Source: Chitinophaga pinensis
Lineage (GTDB): Bacteria; Bacteroidota; Bacteroidia; UKL13-3
DNA: 58,380 nucleotides
Reading direction: 5' to 3'
Assembly (NCBI GenBank): GCA_945898275.1
Contig: CAMDHZ010000018.1
Location: 1 to 58,380 of the forward strand
This document shows positions 43,884 through 54,175 of the stretch, one piece after another. Position numbers and translations under genes: made by a program. The first letter of the stretch is position 1. Every line of letters starts with the position of its first letter. Below the pieces are notes generated by a model. The model ran no database searches, had not been told where the DNA came from, and saw only the letters and a list, made by a program, of their open reading frames with translations.

Positions 43884-44980
43884 TTTCTTAATGATAATAA
43901 TTCCGTGGCAATTTTCTCCGCCGCCTGATGAACAGCCATCTTAGCAATTTGCGCTGAAAGCAAATCTCGCCTACCCTTATCTTCCATTAAATCTATAGCG
44001 GTTTGAACCAAGGTATTGAGCGCTTCATTATCTTTTACTAAAACGGCTGCATTATTTTTGGTTAAAGCCAATGCATTTTTTGTTTGATGGTCTTCGCTCA
44101 CGTTTGGAGAAGGAACCAGAATAGTAGCTTTTCCTGTAAGTTGAAGTTCTGCTATGGAGAGTGCTCCAGCCCTGCTAATAACCAAATCTGCTGCAGCATA
44201 AGCCAAATCCATTTCGTAAATAAAAGGAGAGATTAAGAGTTTGCTTTTTGTAATTACCTTTTCACTTTCCTTGCTAATAAAATTCTTACCCGTCTGCCAA
44301 ATGATGTTATAATCCATTTGACATAAAGTATGCAGTCCCTTTTCCATGCTTTGGTTAATAGTTCGAGCACCAAGACTTCCACCAATAATTAGGAGTGTTG
44401 GGCGGCTTGGGTTCAAACCGAAAAAAGAAATAGCAACCTCCCTTTTTTGGTTAGCTGTTAAGATGTCTTGGCGGACAGGATTACCAGTTAATACGAGCTT
44501 TGAAGCAGGAAAAAACTTTTCCATTCCTTCGTAAGCAACAGCAATTTTATTGACCCTATTTTTAAGGATTTTATTGGTGATCCCAGCATAAGAATTTTGC
44601 TCATGAATCATAGATGGAATTCCTTTAAGTGTGGCAGCATACATCATGGCACCGCTGGCATAACCTCCAAAACCAATTGCAAGATGGGGTTTGAAATTAT
44701 GAATGATACTTAAAGAACGCCAAACACTTGATATAACCTTAAAAGGAAACAGCAAATTTTTGAAACTTAAACTACGTTGAAACCCACTAATCCAAAGGCC
44801 TTCTATGGCATAACCCGCCTTAGGCACTTTCTCCATTTCCATTCTATCAGCCGCACCTACAAAGATAAATTCTACTCCATTAGGAAGCATTTTCTCTAAA
44901 GCTTGTGCCACAGCAATTGCCGGATAAATATGACCTCCAGTGCCACCTCCACTTATAATTACTCTTAAGTTTTCTGTCAT
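43880..44980 (-). CDS. murG: UDP-GlcNAc:lipid I N-acetylglucosaminyltransferase
   Basis: A 366-residue GT-B enzyme at the inner face of the membrane that converts lipid I to lipid II. The N-terminal glycine loop is ISGGGTGGHIYPAIAVAQAL and the second is LIIGGSLGARTINQSM. The donor-site motif is ISRAGALSIAELQLTGKATI. Two copies of the dispersed repeat lie in the gene. It starts 3 nt after ftsW. Confidence 0.97.
   Translation of the reverse strand: MTENLRVIISGGGTGGHIYPAIAVAQALEKMLPNGVEFIFVGAADRMEMEKVPKAGYAIEGLWISGFQRSLSFKNLLFPFKVISSVWRSLSIIHNFKPHLAIGFGGYASGAMMYAATLKGIPSMIHEQNSYAGITNKILKNRVNKIAVAYEGMEKFFPASKLVLTGNPVRQDILTANQKREVAISFFGLNPSRPTLLIIGGSLGARTINQSMEKGLHTLCQMDYNIIWQTGKNFISKESEKVITKSKLLISPFIYEMDLAYAAADLVISRAGALSIAELQLTGKATILVPSPNVSEDHQTKNALALTKNNAAVLVKDNEALNTLVQTAIDLMEDKGRRDLLSAQIAKMAVHQAAEKIATELLSLRK
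44000..44009 (-). repeat. GGTTCAAACC dispersed repeat, copy 11
   Basis: Lies near the end of murG, read as Val-Gln-Thr. Confidence 0.85.
44410..44419 (+). repeat. GGTTCAAACC dispersed repeat, copy 12
   Basis: Lies in murG, read as Gly-Leu-Asn-Pro; opposite orientation to copy 11 in the same gene. Confidence 0.85.
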
Positions 44981-44983
44981 AAT

Positions 44984-46162
44984 TTAAGCTGGTTTTAAAT
45001 CATTTGAATCTTCTGTTTCTACATATCTGCTTACACTCATGATGAGTCCAAAGGCAATACTTGTCATTAAAATAGAGGTTCCACCCATGGATATAAACGG
45101 CAAGGTTAGACCCGTATTAGGCACAATATTTACAGAGATGGCCATATGGATTAGCGCTTGCATGATAAAGGCAAAGGACAACCCTATGGCTAAAAGAGCA
45201 CCAAAAGCTTTGGGACTTTTAAGTAAAATTCGAAAGGCTCTATACATAAACAATAAATACAAAGACATAAGAAACAAAGCGCCAAACAAACCATATTCTT
45301 CAGCAAAAATTGCATAAATAAAATCGGAGTAAGCATGAGGCAAAGAGTTTCTTTCTATGCTGCCTCCGGGGCCCTTTCCAATAAGGCCACCGGTTGCAAT
45401 AGCCATTTTTGCATGGTCATTTTGAAAGGTTACATCACGGTTATCTGAGCCATTAGAAAAGTTCTCAATACGGTGCTTCCAGGTCTTCACCCTACCCAAG
45501 CCACTTAGGTGTTTGTCTGGCGTATTAATTAATAAAAGAACTAAAAGTGCAATCACGGCAAAGATGGGACCACCCACATAAAAAATATGTTTAACACTAA
45601 CCCTTCCAATAAACATAATAACCATAGATGTGCTTAAAATAACCAGTGAGGTGGAAAGGTTAGATGGAGCAATGAGCAAACAAGTTAGGCCAACATGAAT
45701 GATAATAGGTAAAAACCCCTTTTTAAAATCCTTAATATCATCCTGTCGAAATGCCAATTCTCTCGCCAAAAATAAGACCAAAGCCACCTTTGCAAAATCG
45801 GACGGTTGAAACTTTATACCAATGATCGGAATCCTAAGCCAACGTTGGGCTTCATTGGTGTTTGAACCAAAAAACATGGTTAAAAATAAAAGTATATAAC
45901 TTAAATATAGAAGCGGTTTAGAGAACTTAATAAAGTACTTATAATGTATACTGTGTACTAAAAGCATGAGCAAAAAACCTGCACCAAGAAAAATCATTTG
46001 ATTGAACAAGAAAAGCTCAGGGCTACCACCATGTCGCTTATAAGCCAAGGCACTTGTTGAGCTATAAACAGATAGCAATCCAAGTACCATAAGCACAATG
46101 ATAACCAACCACATGATGCGATCGCCTGAAGGCTTTATACGTGACCAAGCAAACAGTAACAT
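44984..46162 (-). CDS. ftsW: Peptidoglycan glycosyltransferase FtsW (SEDS)
   Basis: A 392-residue SEDS membrane enzyme that polymerises septal glycan with FtsI. About ten membrane helices are seen. Family signatures are AQRWLRIPIIGIKFQPSDFAK in the middle, HAYSDFIYAIFAEEYGLFG in the large outer loop, and NTGLTLPFISMGGTSILMTS near the end. RodA is similar, but position in the dcw cluster supports FtsW. It lies 6 nt after murD. Confidence 0.95.
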   Translation of the reverse strand: MLLFAWSRIKPSGDRIMWLVIIVLMVLGLLSVYSSTSALAYKRHGGSPELFLFNQMIFLGAGFLLMLLVHSIHYKYFIKFSKPLLYLSYILLFLTMFFGSNTNEAQRWLRIPIIGIKFQPSDFAKVALVLFLARELAFRQDDIKDFKKGFLPIIIHVGLTCLLIAPSNLSTSLVILSTSMVIMFIGRVSVKHIFYVGGPIFAVIALLVLLLINTPDKHLSGLGRVKTWKHRIENFSNGSDNRDVTFQNDHAKMAIATGGLIGKGPGGSIERNSLPHAYSDFIYAIFAEEYGLFGALFLMSLYLLFMYRAFRILLKSPKAFGALLAIGLSFAFIMQALIHMAISVNIVPNTGLTLPFISMGGTSILMTSIAFGLIMSVSRYVETEDSNDLKPA

Positions 46163-46168
46163 AGTTAA

Positions 46169-47512
46169 TTATAAATTCTTAACAGCAGCTTTAAATTGTC
46201 TACCGCGGTCTTCGTAATTTTTAAACAAATCAAAGGATGCACAAGCAGGAGAAAGCAAAACAGCTTCACCAGGTTTTGACATTTTTGCAGCAACATGAAC
46301 GGCTTCTTGTGCACTACTCGTATTAAAAATCATGTCAACATCTTTACCAAATGCCTCATGAATTTTGGTATTATCAAGGCCCATACAAACAATGATTCTA
46401 ACTTTTTCTTTTACAAGTTCACTTAACATTGCATAATCATTTCCTTTGTCTACACCCCCAACAATCCAAATGGTTGGCTTATCCATGCTTTCAAGCGCGT
46501 ACCAAGCCGAGTTCACATTTGTGGCTTTTGAATCATTGATATAATCCACGCCTCTAATGGTTGCCACCTGTTCTAGTCGGTGTTCTACATTTTGAAAATC
46601 TGTTAAGCCTTCTCTGATAACATCCTTACGAATGTCTAGTGCATTAGCGATAATGGCTGCTGCCATTGAGTTGTAGGTGTTGTGACGACCTCTAAGTACA
46701 AGTTCTGAAGTATACATATTAAAAGGGTTTATTTGATTATTTTGGGTGGTGATAACGATTTGACCATCGTTTAAATAAGCACCTGGTATTTCTGCTTTTA
46801 GCAATGAAAATGGCAAGTGCATCGCTTTTCCTTGTATTTGATTTAGGTTCTTTAAGGTTAACTCATCATCAGAGCAATAAATGAAGTAATCATTTTCAGT
46901 TTGATTTTGGGTTATTCTAAACTTCGCGTTGATGTAATTCTGAAGTTCATAATTGTATCTATCTAGGTGATCTGGCGTGATGTTGCATATGACAGCCATC
47001 TCTGCTTTAAAATCATACATATCATCCAATTGAAAGCTGGATATTTCTAAAACAAAATAGTCGTAATTGCCAGTAGCCACTAACCTGCACATGCTAATAC
47101 CAATATTACCTGCAAGTCCAACATTTAGTCCAGCCTTCTTTAATAAGTGGTAGGTTAATGAGGTTGTTGTTGTTTTTCCATTAGTGCCTGTGATACATAT
47201 CTTATAAGCAGAAGTATACCTAGAAGCAAACTCGATTTCATTGATGATAGGAATATTTTTTGCGCGAAGTGCTTTTACGATTTCTGCCTTTTCTGGAATT
47301 CCAGGACTTTTAATTACTTCATCTGCATTTAAAATTAACTCCTCAGTATGTTGATTTTCTTCGAAAGGAACCTTCCATTCATTAAGCTCATTTTTATACA
47401 AATCACTAATGGCTCCTTTGTCTGAAACAAAAACATCGAATCCTTTAACCTTGGCTAGAATTGCAGCCCCTGTACCACTTTCTCCACTACCTAAAATTAC
47501 TATTCTGCTCAT
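46169..47512 (-). CDS. murD: UDP-N-acetylmuramoylalanine--D-glutamate ligase
   Basis: A protein of 447 residues from ATG (MSRIVILGSGESGTG); the frame is open 17 codons further but that part lies in mraY and has no family match. The enzyme adds D-glutamate to UDP-MurNAc-Ala. The ATP loop is CITGTNGKTTTTSLTYHLL. ISSFQLDDM and NITPDHLDRY mark the middle domain, and NDSKATNVNSA and LLSPACASFDLF mark the C-terminal domain. One base separates its ATG from the mraY stop. Confidence 0.96.
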   Translation of the reverse strand: MSRIVILGSGESGTGAAILAKVKGFDVFVSDKGAISDLYKNELNEWKVPFEENQHTEELILNADEVIKSPGIPEKAEIVKALRAKNIPIINEIEFASRYTSAYKICITGTNGKTTTTSLTYHLLKKAGLNVGLAGNIGISMCRLVATGNYDYFVLEISSFQLDDMYDFKAEMAVICNITPDHLDRYNYELQNYINAKFRITQNQTENDYFIYCSDDELTLKNLNQIQGKAMHLPFSLLKAEIPGAYLNDGQIVITTQNNQINPFNMYTSELVLRGRHNTYNSMAAAIIANALDIRKDVIREGLTDFQNVEHRLEQVATIRGVDYINDSKATNVNSAWYALESMDKPTIWIVGGVDKGNDYAMLSELVKEKVRIIVCMGLDNTKIHEAFGKDVDMIFNTSSAQEAVHVAAKMSKPGEAVLLSPACASFDLFKNYEDRGRQFKAAVKNL

Positions 47513-47513
47513 A

Positions 47514-48770
47514 CTATCTAACTTTAAGGGTAATAATGGTAATGATGGCCAATAGAATTCCAATAATCCAAAAACGGGTTACAATTTTAGATTCATGAAA
47601 ACCCAGCTTCTGATAGTGATGATGCAGTGGGGACATTTTAAAAATCCTTCTGCCTTCGCCATACTTCTTTTTAGTATATTTAAAATAAGAAACCTGCATA
47701 ACAACCGATAAATTTTCTACTAAGAAGATTCCGCATAAAATGGGAATGAGTAACTCTTTGCGTACCATAATTGAAAAGGAAGCTATGATACCGCCTAAGG
47801 CTAAACTGCCCGTATCGCCCATAAAAACTTGCGCTGGAAAGGCATTGTACCAAAGAAAACCTATACATGCACCAACCAAAGCTCCAGCAAATATTACCAT
47901 CTCTTCAAGGTGAGGGATGTACATAATATTTAGATACTTAGAAAATATGATATTGCCACTTACATAAGCGAAAACTCCTAAAACAAAGGAAATAATTGCT
48001 GAAGTACCCGCTGCTAATCCATCTATTCCATCTGTTATGTTAGCCCCATTAGAAACAGCAGTAATGATAAAAATTACGACAAATAAATAAATGATGAAAT
48101 TATAATCTTTATAGCTAGTTCCAATCCAGCTTAACAAACTTACATAATCAAATTCTGAGCGCTTAAAAAATGGGATGGTAGTAGTAGTAGCCTTGCTTTC
48201 TTTAACCAACATTAACTCATTATTTACCAACTGCGGATTTAAATTATGTTCTTTAATAAACGCTTCATTTACCTCGCTTGGTTTGTAAAACTCTTTCGTT
48301 TTTACATGCTGATTAAAATACAAAGTAGTAGCAACTATAACACCTAAACCAACTTGGCCTAGCACTTTAAATCTACCTGCCAAACCTTCCTTGTTCTTTT
48401 TAAAAACTTTAATATAGTCGTCTAAGAACCCCACCAAACCTAACCAAACAGTTGAAATAAGGATGAGAATTATATAGACATTGTTTGTCCTAGCAAACAA
48501 TAAAGTTGGAATGATGATAGCAGCAAGAATGATGAGTCCACCCATTGTTGGGGTTCCCTTTTTCTGTTGTTCACCTGCTAAACCAAGGTTTCTAATTTCA
48601 TCACTAACTTGTAATTGATGAAGCTTATTGATGAGGGTTTTTCCATAAACAAGGGATATAAACAATGACAAAATAATTGCCATAGCTGCCCTAAAGGAGA
48701 TAAACTGAAACATACCAGCTCCAGGGAAATTGTAGGCTTTGTCTAAGTAATCAAATAAATAATATAGCAT
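47514..48770 (-). CDS. mraY: Phospho-N-acetylmuramoyl-pentapeptide-transferase
   Basis: A 418-residue polytopic enzyme that attaches the UDP-MurNAc-pentapeptide to undecaprenyl phosphate, giving lipid I. Key motifs: GTPTMGGLI, the aspartates in [32 protein letters not shown] and [11 protein letters not shown], and HHHYQKLG near the end. It is about 55 residues longer than E. coli MraY because of an extended loop (about 155-210), the form usual in Bacteroidota. It follows murE by 13 nt. Confidence 0.97.
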   Translation of the reverse strand: MLYYLFDYLDKAYNFPGAGMFQFISFRAAMAIILSLFISLVYGKTLINKLHQLQVSDEIRNLGLAGEQQKKGTPTMGGLIILAAIIIPTLLFARTNNVYIILILISTVWLGLVGFLDDYIKVFKKNKEGLAGRFKVLGQVGLGVIVATTLYFNQHVKTKEFYKPSEVNEAFIKEHNLNPQLVNNELMLVKESKATTTTIPFFKRSEFDYVSLLSWIGTSYKDYNFIIYLFVVIFIITAVSNGANITDGIDGLAAGTSAIISFVLGVFAYVSGNIIFSKYLNIMYIPHLEEMVIFAGALVGACIGFLWYNAFPAQVFMGDTGSLALGGIIASFSIMVRKELLIPILCGIFLVENLSVVMQVSYFKYTKKKYGEGRRIFKMSPLHHHYQKLGFHESKIVTRFWIIGILLAIITIITLKVR

Positions 48771-48783
48771 AAGTTATATTTAG

Positions 48784-50247
48784 TTAAGCTTCAAAAATTT
48801 TAAACATTTCATTCAAAATGGCTTTATCATCAAAGGGGTATTTTACACCTTTAACCTCTTGATAAGTCTCATGGCCTTTACCAGCAACCAAGATGATATC
48901 ACCTTTATTGGCTAAAGAAACAGCCATTTTGATTGCCTCTCTTCTATCTGTAATTCGGGTAGTTTTTTTATAGTGTAAAGGGGGTACACCAGTCATCATT
49001 TCATCAAGTATTAATTCTGGGTCCTCATTTCTTGGATTATCTGAAGTTAGAATTACACGTGTACTTTTTTCACAAGCCACCTTTGCCATGATAGGGCGTT
49101 TTGCAGCATCCCTATTGCCACCGCAACCCACAATTGTTATTAAGGCTTCATTCCCAGTTCGGGTTTGATTAATGGTGTCCAATACATTTTCTAAGGCATC
49201 AGGCGTGTGAGCATAATCTACTATACCCACAACACCAGTGCTAGAACGTAGGTATTCAAATCTTCCTCTTACTGCATTCAAACTACTTAAATGGGTAATT
49301 ACTTCTTGTTTATCCTTGCCTAACAAACAAGCTACCCCATAAACTGCCAAAAGGTTGTAAGCGTTAAAATTCCCAACCAATTTAAACCATGCTTCATCCC
49401 CATCAATATTGAGTAGCATACCATTAAAATCACTTTCAATGATTCGTGCTTTAAAGTCGGACATGTGCTGCAAACCATAAGAATATCTGGTGGCTTTTGA
49501 ATTTTGAAGCATCACCATACCATTTTTATCATCCTTATTGGTTAAAGCAAATGCATCTTCATTTACCTCATCAAACAATTGCTTTTTTGCTTTAATATAT
49601 GCATCAAATGTTTTATGATAATCCAAATGGTCATGCGTAATATTTGTAAATGCTACACCAGCAAAATGTAAATGTTTTATCCTATTTTGATGGATGGCAT
49701 GTGAACTGGCCTCCATAAAACAATAAGCACAACCTTCATCCACCATTTGTCTTAATAAAGCATTTATTTTTATGGCATCTGGTGTTGTATGTGTGGCTGG
49801 AATTACAGCTTCATTAATTTGATTTTGAACCGTAGAAAGCAAACCCACAGAATACCCAAAAGACCTAAATAGGTTAAACAATAAAGTGGCAACAGTTGTC
49901 TTCCCATTGGTTCCAGTAACCCCAACCAATTGCAATTCTTTGCTTGGTTCATCATAAAACTTATTTGCCAAACTTGCCATGGCAGCAGAACTATTATCTA
50001 CAAGAACATAAGTTACATTGGCATCGCAATGGGCAGGTAAACTTTCACAAACAATTACTTCACATTCCTTCTCAATCACTTGTGAAATAAAATTATGTCC
50101 ATCAACTTGTGTTCCTTTGATGGCAAAGAATACAGCATTACTTTTAGCCTCTCTGCTATCAAAGGTTAGCATATCAATTTCCTTTTGGTTTGAACCAAGG
50201 AGTTTGATAAAGTTTAGGTCTGATATAAGTTGTAATAAGGTTTTCAC
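48784..50247 (-). CDS. murE: UDP-MurNAc-tripeptide synthetase
   Basis: A 487-residue Mur ligase that adds the third amino acid, most likely meso-diaminopimelate. The ATP loop is GVTGTNGKTTVATLLFNLF; THTTPDAIKIN and FTNITHDHLDYHKTF are middle-domain motifs. The C-terminal specificity loop reads TSDNPRNEDPELI, whose DNPR is the marker for diaminopimelate-specific enzymes. The start codon is GTG placed directly after the ftsI stop (TAAGTG), implying re-initiation. One dispersed repeat lies near its start. Confidence 0.96.
   Translation of the reverse strand: MKTLLQLISDLNFIKLLGSNQKEIDMLTFDSREAKSNAVFFAIKGTQVDGHNFISQVIEKECEVIVCESLPAHCDANVTYVLVDNSSAAMASLANKFYDEPSKELQLVGVTGTNGKTTVATLLFNLFRSFGYSVGLLSTVQNQINEAVIPATHTTPDAIKINALLRQMVDEGCAYCFMEASSHAIHQNRIKHLHFAGVAFTNITHDHLDYHKTFDAYIKAKKQLFDEVNEDAFALTNKDDKNGMVMLQNSKATRYSYGLQHMSDFKARIIESDFNGMLLNIDGDEAWFKLVGNFNAYNLLAVYGVACLLGKDKQEVITHLSSLNAVRGRFEYLRSSTGVVGIVDYAHTPDALENVLDTINQTRTGNEALITIVGCGGNRDAAKRPIMAKVACEKSTRVILTSDNPRNEDPELILDEMMTGVPPLHYKKTTRITDRREAIKMAVSLANKGDIILVAGKGHETYQEVKGVKYPFDDKAILNEMFKIFEA
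50187..50196 (-). repeat. GGTTCAAACC dispersed repeat, copy 13
   Basis: Lies near the start of murE, read as Gly-Ser-Asn, a phase not used by the other copies. Confidence 0.85.
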
Positions 50248-52383
50248 TTAGCTTAATTCTATTTGGATTGATTTATACTTTTTTGAATTTGTCCCAGGGG
50301 CAATAGATTGACGCTTTACTTTTCCAACACCTATTACAATCACATTTAATCCCTTTTTCTCCAATAAATAAACGGCATCTCTCACGCCCATTCCTACAAC
50401 ATTTGGAACACCCGCACCCTCCATTTTAATTGGTGCTAAGGCCAATGATTTATCTTGAGGCAAACCTGCTACCCAATCTGTTTCTTCTTGGTGAATGGAA
50501 TCATTATGAAAATGAGAGGAGAGAGATACATTATTTAGAATTGTTTGTATTTGCTCCTTATCTGCTTTAGGGATAATTGGCAAATCAGCGGTAGAATGCT
50601 TCATGGCAAACTTTAACTCCTGATGTAAAGACAAGGCACTTGCATAAACCTTATCAGCAATTTCCTTGAAAACAGGCAGGGCAACTTTTGAGGCATAATA
50701 GTTATCTTTTCTAGGACGACTTATCACCACTAAGCATGAGTATTTGGGATTCTCTGCTGGAAAATAGCCACAAAAAGAAGCTCTATATGCCTTGATACCA
50801 GCAACATTTAATGCACTGTTTTTATCAATTACCGCTGTACCTGTTTTTCCAGCATAACTATAATGATCACTTCTCAATTCAGAAGCCGTGCCTCTTAATA
50901 CCACACCTTCCAGCATACTTTGCAGTTGCTTTACTACCTCTGGTTTGCAGATTTGTTTATTTAAAACTTTTGTAGAAAATGTTTCAATAACTCTTCCTTC
51001 TTGCTCAATTCTTTTCACCAATAAGGGATTAACCATCACACCATTATTTGCAACAGCATTGTAAATGGTCAACAATTGAAGTGGGGTAAATTCTAGCTCA
51101 TACCCAATAGCCATCCAAGGCAAACTGGTACATGACCATCTTTTGTTATCTGGACTTTTAACATCAGGAATGCCAGCTCCTTCAACCTGCAGAGACAAAG
51201 GCTTTGTTAAACCAAGCGATTTGTAAAAATCATATAACTGATGCGGATTTTTAGCATAGTATTGGTTAATCTGTTTAGCAAATGCAACATTGGAAGAATG
51301 TTCAAAAGCATATTGCATGTCAATTAAGTTATTACCCAGATGAGAGTCTTGCATGGTAGCTCTACAAAAAGTTTTCACTCCTCCTTCAACGTCAACATTA
51401 TCCTTTGGAGTGGTGTATCCATCATTAAGCAAAGCCATCATAGAAATTAGCTTCATAGTAGAACCGGGAGCAACTTTTTCACCCACAGCATAATTGTATC
51501 TTTCGGCATATACGCCAGGAGAAATACGTGTAAGATTTGCGATAGCTTTTAACTCGCCAGTATTTACTTCCATTAATATCGCAGTTCCGTATTCTGCATC
51601 ATTTTCAACAAGTGTTTTCATGAGTGCATGTTCTGCTACATCTTGCAGGTTAATATCAATGGTAGTGATAAGGTCTTTCCCTTGTTGTGCATCAATCACT
51701 GATTCATCGTCTATAGGGATCCAAGAGTTACCAGCAATTCTTTGAAGCACTTGCTTTCCACTCTTACCCTTTAGAATCGTATCAAATGCTCCTTCCAAAC
51801 CAACAGGAGCCACACCATATCTCGAGAACCCAAGAGTTCTTTCTGCCAATAAATCAAAAGGCTTTTCACGTTTACTTTTAGGTACAGCAATAAATCCGCC
51901 TTTATTCTTACCTTTTCTAAAAATAGGAAAACCTCTCATGGCCTTCATTTGTCGGTAACTAAGTTTTGATTTAAACAAAGTATATCGACTGCCGGCTAAT
52001 TTAATTTTGGTTAATTGCTGCTTATAGCTATCAACTGATTTATCCTTAAATAAATTTGCCATACTAATGGCAAGGGAATCTACATAAAGTTGAAAGGTAT
52101 CACTATTTACAAAACCCTGTGTTTTTGCATCTATATAAATATCATAAATAGGAATAGAGGTGGCCAATAGATTGCCTTTACAATCAAAAATATTCCCTCT
52201 TATAGGTTCGATATCGTCCTCCTTAATGGTGAAATCTTCAGACATTTTACGCCATTTATCTCCCTCAACAAACTGTATTACGACGATGTTGTATGCAATC
52301 CAAATAGCAAAAAGCAGCATACCCGAAAACACAATCATGCTTCGGATAAAAATTGCTTTTCTTGTATTTGTATTACTTGCCAC
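50248..52383 (-). CDS. ftsI: Penicillin-binding protein, division transpeptidase (FtsI type)
   Basis: A 711-residue bitopic enzyme that cross-links septal peptidoglycan. One N-terminal membrane helix (about 12-31), a pedestal domain, then the transpeptidase with active serine in GSTMKLISM (about 308), SSN in HSSNVAFAKQ and KTGT in AGKTGTAVID. About 60 C-terminal residues form a PASTA domain (VPNVVGMGVRDAVYLLEKKG). The start overlaps the FtsL-like gene by 11 nt; the stop touches the murE start. Confidence 0.96.
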   Translation of the reverse strand: MASNTNTRKAIFIRSMIVFSGMLLFAIWIAYNIVVIQFVEGDKWRKMSEDFTIKEDDIEPIRGNIFDCKGNLLATSIPIYDIYIDAKTQGFVNSDTFQLYVDSLAISMANLFKDKSVDSYKQQLTKIKLAGSRYTLFKSKLSYRQMKAMRGFPIFRKGKNKGGFIAVPKSKREKPFDLLAERTLGFSRYGVAPVGLEGAFDTILKGKSGKQVLQRIAGNSWIPIDDESVIDAQQGKDLITTIDINLQDVAEHALMKTLVENDAEYGTAILMEVNTGELKAIANLTRISPGVYAERYNYAVGEKVAPGSTMKLISMMALLNDGYTTPKDNVDVEGGVKTFCRATMQDSHLGNNLIDMQYAFEHSSNVAFAKQINQYYAKNPHQLYDFYKSLGLTKPLSLQVEGAGIPDVKSPDNKRWSCTSLPWMAIGYELEFTPLQLLTIYNAVANNGVMVNPLLVKRIEQEGRVIETFSTKVLNKQICKPEVVKQLQSMLEGVVLRGTASELRSDHYSYAGKTGTAVIDKNSALNVAGIKAYRASFCGYFPAENPKYSCLVVISRPRKDNYYASKVALPVFKEIADKVYASALSLHQELKFAMKHSTADLPIIPKADKEQIQTILNNVSLSSHFHNDSIHQEETDWVAGLPQDKSLALAPIKMEGAGVPNVVGMGVRDAVYLLEKKGLNVIVIGVGKVKRQSIAPGTNSKKYKSIQIELS

Positions 52384-52756
52384 TGTAGGTTATCTTTTGA
52401 GGAGGTGTGGTTAATTCTTTAATTCCAATTGACTTTAACTTTGAAGCAACAGCACTTTGCTTGCTCGCGCGCATTAATTCACTAGAAACAGATACATATT
52501 CGCTACGTAATTCTTTTAATTCTCCATTTAATTTATCCGTTCTTCTGATGAGTTTTTCTGCTCTATGACTGCTATAGATAAATAGGATTACCCAAAAAAG
52601 AAGGTATAAGATAAAAGGTGTTTGCTTGCGTAAAACATCTGGATTAATCTTAAAATCATAATCTGCCAGCTTACGCACCCTTTCTGTGAACTTCTTAGTT
52701 TCTAGATCAGGCATAGCAGCTTCTTTACTTTCTTCTTCTGTTATTATCCTATTCAT
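52373..52756 (-). CDS. ftsL: FtsL-like cell division protein
   Basis: A 127-residue bitopic protein with one membrane helix at about 47-63 (TPFILYLLFWVILFIYS) followed by a coiled coil (KLIRRTDKLNGELKELRSEY). This is the topology of FtsL, which activates FtsW/FtsI. FtsL sequences are poorly conserved, so the call rests on size, topology and position between rsmH and ftsI. The N-terminal cytoplasmic part is longer (about 45 residues) than in E. coli. Confidence 0.88.
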   Translation of the reverse strand: MNRIITEEESKEAAMPDLETKKFTERVRKLADYDFKINPDVLRKQTPFILYLLFWVILFIYSSHRAEKLIRRTDKLNGELKELRSEYVSVSSELMRASKQSAVASKLKSIGIKELTTPPQKITYSGK

Positions 52757-52759
52757 TGT

Positions 52760-53674
52760 TTAACTATTAGTTTTTTCTGCTATTCTCAACTTTGCACTTC
52801 TTGAACGTGGGTTTTGAGCCAACTCTTCTGAAGAAGCGGTTATTACTTTTCTAGAAATAGGTTGCAAGGGTCTATTTACATTTCCATATAAATCCTTTTC
52901 AGCTTCACCGTTAAAATTACCTGTCTGAATAAAGTTCTTAACCAATCTATCCTCTAGGGAATGGTAACTCATTACTACCAATCTTCCACCAGGTTTTAAA
53001 ACTTGTGGCACTTGCAATAAAAACGACTTAAGCACTTCCAGTTCATGGTTTACTTCAATTCGCAAAGCTTGAAATACAGGGGCTAGAAATTTATAGTCGC
53101 CAAATTTTGGGGTATGCTTTTTTAAGGCATCTTTTAATTGCCCAACAGTTTCAATGGGGCAAGCACTTCTATATGCAACAATCTCTCTGGCTAAAGAACG
53201 TGCATTACTTAATTCACCATACTGATAAAGTATATCGGCAATTGCAGCCTCAGGCAAGGCATTTAATAATTCTGAGGCAGATTTACCTGCATTTCTATCC
53301 ATGCGCATATCCAATTCAGCCTCATCAAACCTAAAAGAGAATCCTCGTTCAGCTTCATCAAATTGGTGAGAGCTCACACCTAAATCTGCCAAAATTCCTG
53401 CTACTGGCAAAAGGCCTTGATAATCGAGATGATTGCGTATAAACTCAAAATTCTGATCGATAAAATATAATCGCTCATCTTCTGGTAAATTTGCTTTAGC
53501 ATCCTCGTCTTGGTCGAAAGCAACCAGTTTTCCTTTTGGACTTAATAAAGATAAAATTGCATTGGAATGCCCACCTCCACCAAATGTCACATCCACATAA
53601 GTAGCATCTGTATTTATAGCCAATCCTTCAAGACACTCTTTTAGCATAACAGGGGCATGATATTTATTTTCCAT
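52760..53674 (-). CDS. rsmH: 16S rRNA (cytosine(1402)-N(4))-methyltransferase
   Basis: A 304-residue SAM-dependent enzyme that methylates N4 of C1402 in 16S rRNA. The SAM-binding motif is YVDVTFGGGGHSNAILS (about 24-40); GILADLGVSSHQFDEAERGFSF and LDMRMDR are family markers, and VMSYHSLEDRLVKNF lies near the end. It overlaps mraZ by 11 nt and precedes the FtsL-like gene by 3 nt, the standard start of a dcw cluster. Confidence 0.97.
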   Translation of the reverse strand: MENKYHAPVMLKECLEGLAINTDATYVDVTFGGGGHSNAILSLLSPKGKLVAFDQDEDAKANLPEDERLYFIDQNFEFIRNHLDYQGLLPVAGILADLGVSSHQFDEAERGFSFRFDEAELDMRMDRNAGKSASELLNALPEAAIADILYQYGELSNARSLAREIVAYRSACPIETVGQLKDALKKHTPKFGDYKFLAPVFQALRIEVNHELEVLKSFLLQVPQVLKPGGRLVVMSYHSLEDRLVKNFIQTGNFNGEAEKDLYGNVNRPLQPISRKVITASSEELAQNPRSRSAKLRIAEKTNS

Positions 53675-54134
53675 CTTCAGCCTCCTTTCTTCTATTGCCC
53701 ATCACTTCTTCGGCTAAAGCACTAAAATCAGACGGCTCTTCATTGAGCATCTTATTGTATTCTTCTTTGTTCCAAAGCTCTACTTTGTTGCCATATGCAA
53801 GCAAAACCAATTCGCCATTGAGTCCAGCATATTCTTGCAACTGCTTTGGAATAAGAACACGCGCGGCGCTATCCATCTCTAATTGCGAGGCGCCTCTTAA
53901 AAAATACCTTTTGAAGGTTCTTTCTTTTTGTACAAAATCTGAAAGCTTGTCAATTTCTGCTGCAATAGATTTCCATTCATTACTTGGATAAAGAACACAG
54001 CACTTTTCAAAACCACGGTTGATAAAGAAGGAATCTTTTGCCGCTTCGGGCAACTGCTTTTTAAGAGCAGCCGGAATCATGACCCTTCCTTTGGTATCCA
54101 TTTTTACTTCATATTCTCCGTGGAGTTGTGTCAT
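53664..54134 (-). CDS. mraZ: Transcriptional regulator MraZ
   Basis: A protein of 156 residues with two SpoVT/AbrB-like repeats: GEYEVKMDTKGRVMIPAALK at the start and MDSAARVLIPKQLQEYAGL in the second half. MraZ is a ring-forming DNA-binding protein that represses its own dcw operon. I start at the ATG giving MTQLHGEYEVK: the open frame is 32 codons longer, but that stretch would cover the GTGG operator boxes and lacks family similarity. Confidence 0.94.
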   Translation of the reverse strand: MTQLHGEYEVKMDTKGRVMIPAALKKQLPEAAKDSFFINRGFEKCCVLYPSNEWKSIAAEIDKLSDFVQKERTFKRYFLRGASQLEMDSAARVLIPKQLQEYAGLNGELVLLAYGNKVELWNKEEYNKMLNEEPSDFSALAEEVMGNRRKEAEDGK

Positions 54135-54175
54135 TCCTTTGCTGCAGCGATTACAGCGTAAAAGTAAATTCTTTT

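Noticed and set aside
47513-47563. Upstream extension of murD by 17 codons
   Set aside because: It overlaps the end of mraY and lacks family similarity; the ATG one base after the mraY stop is better.
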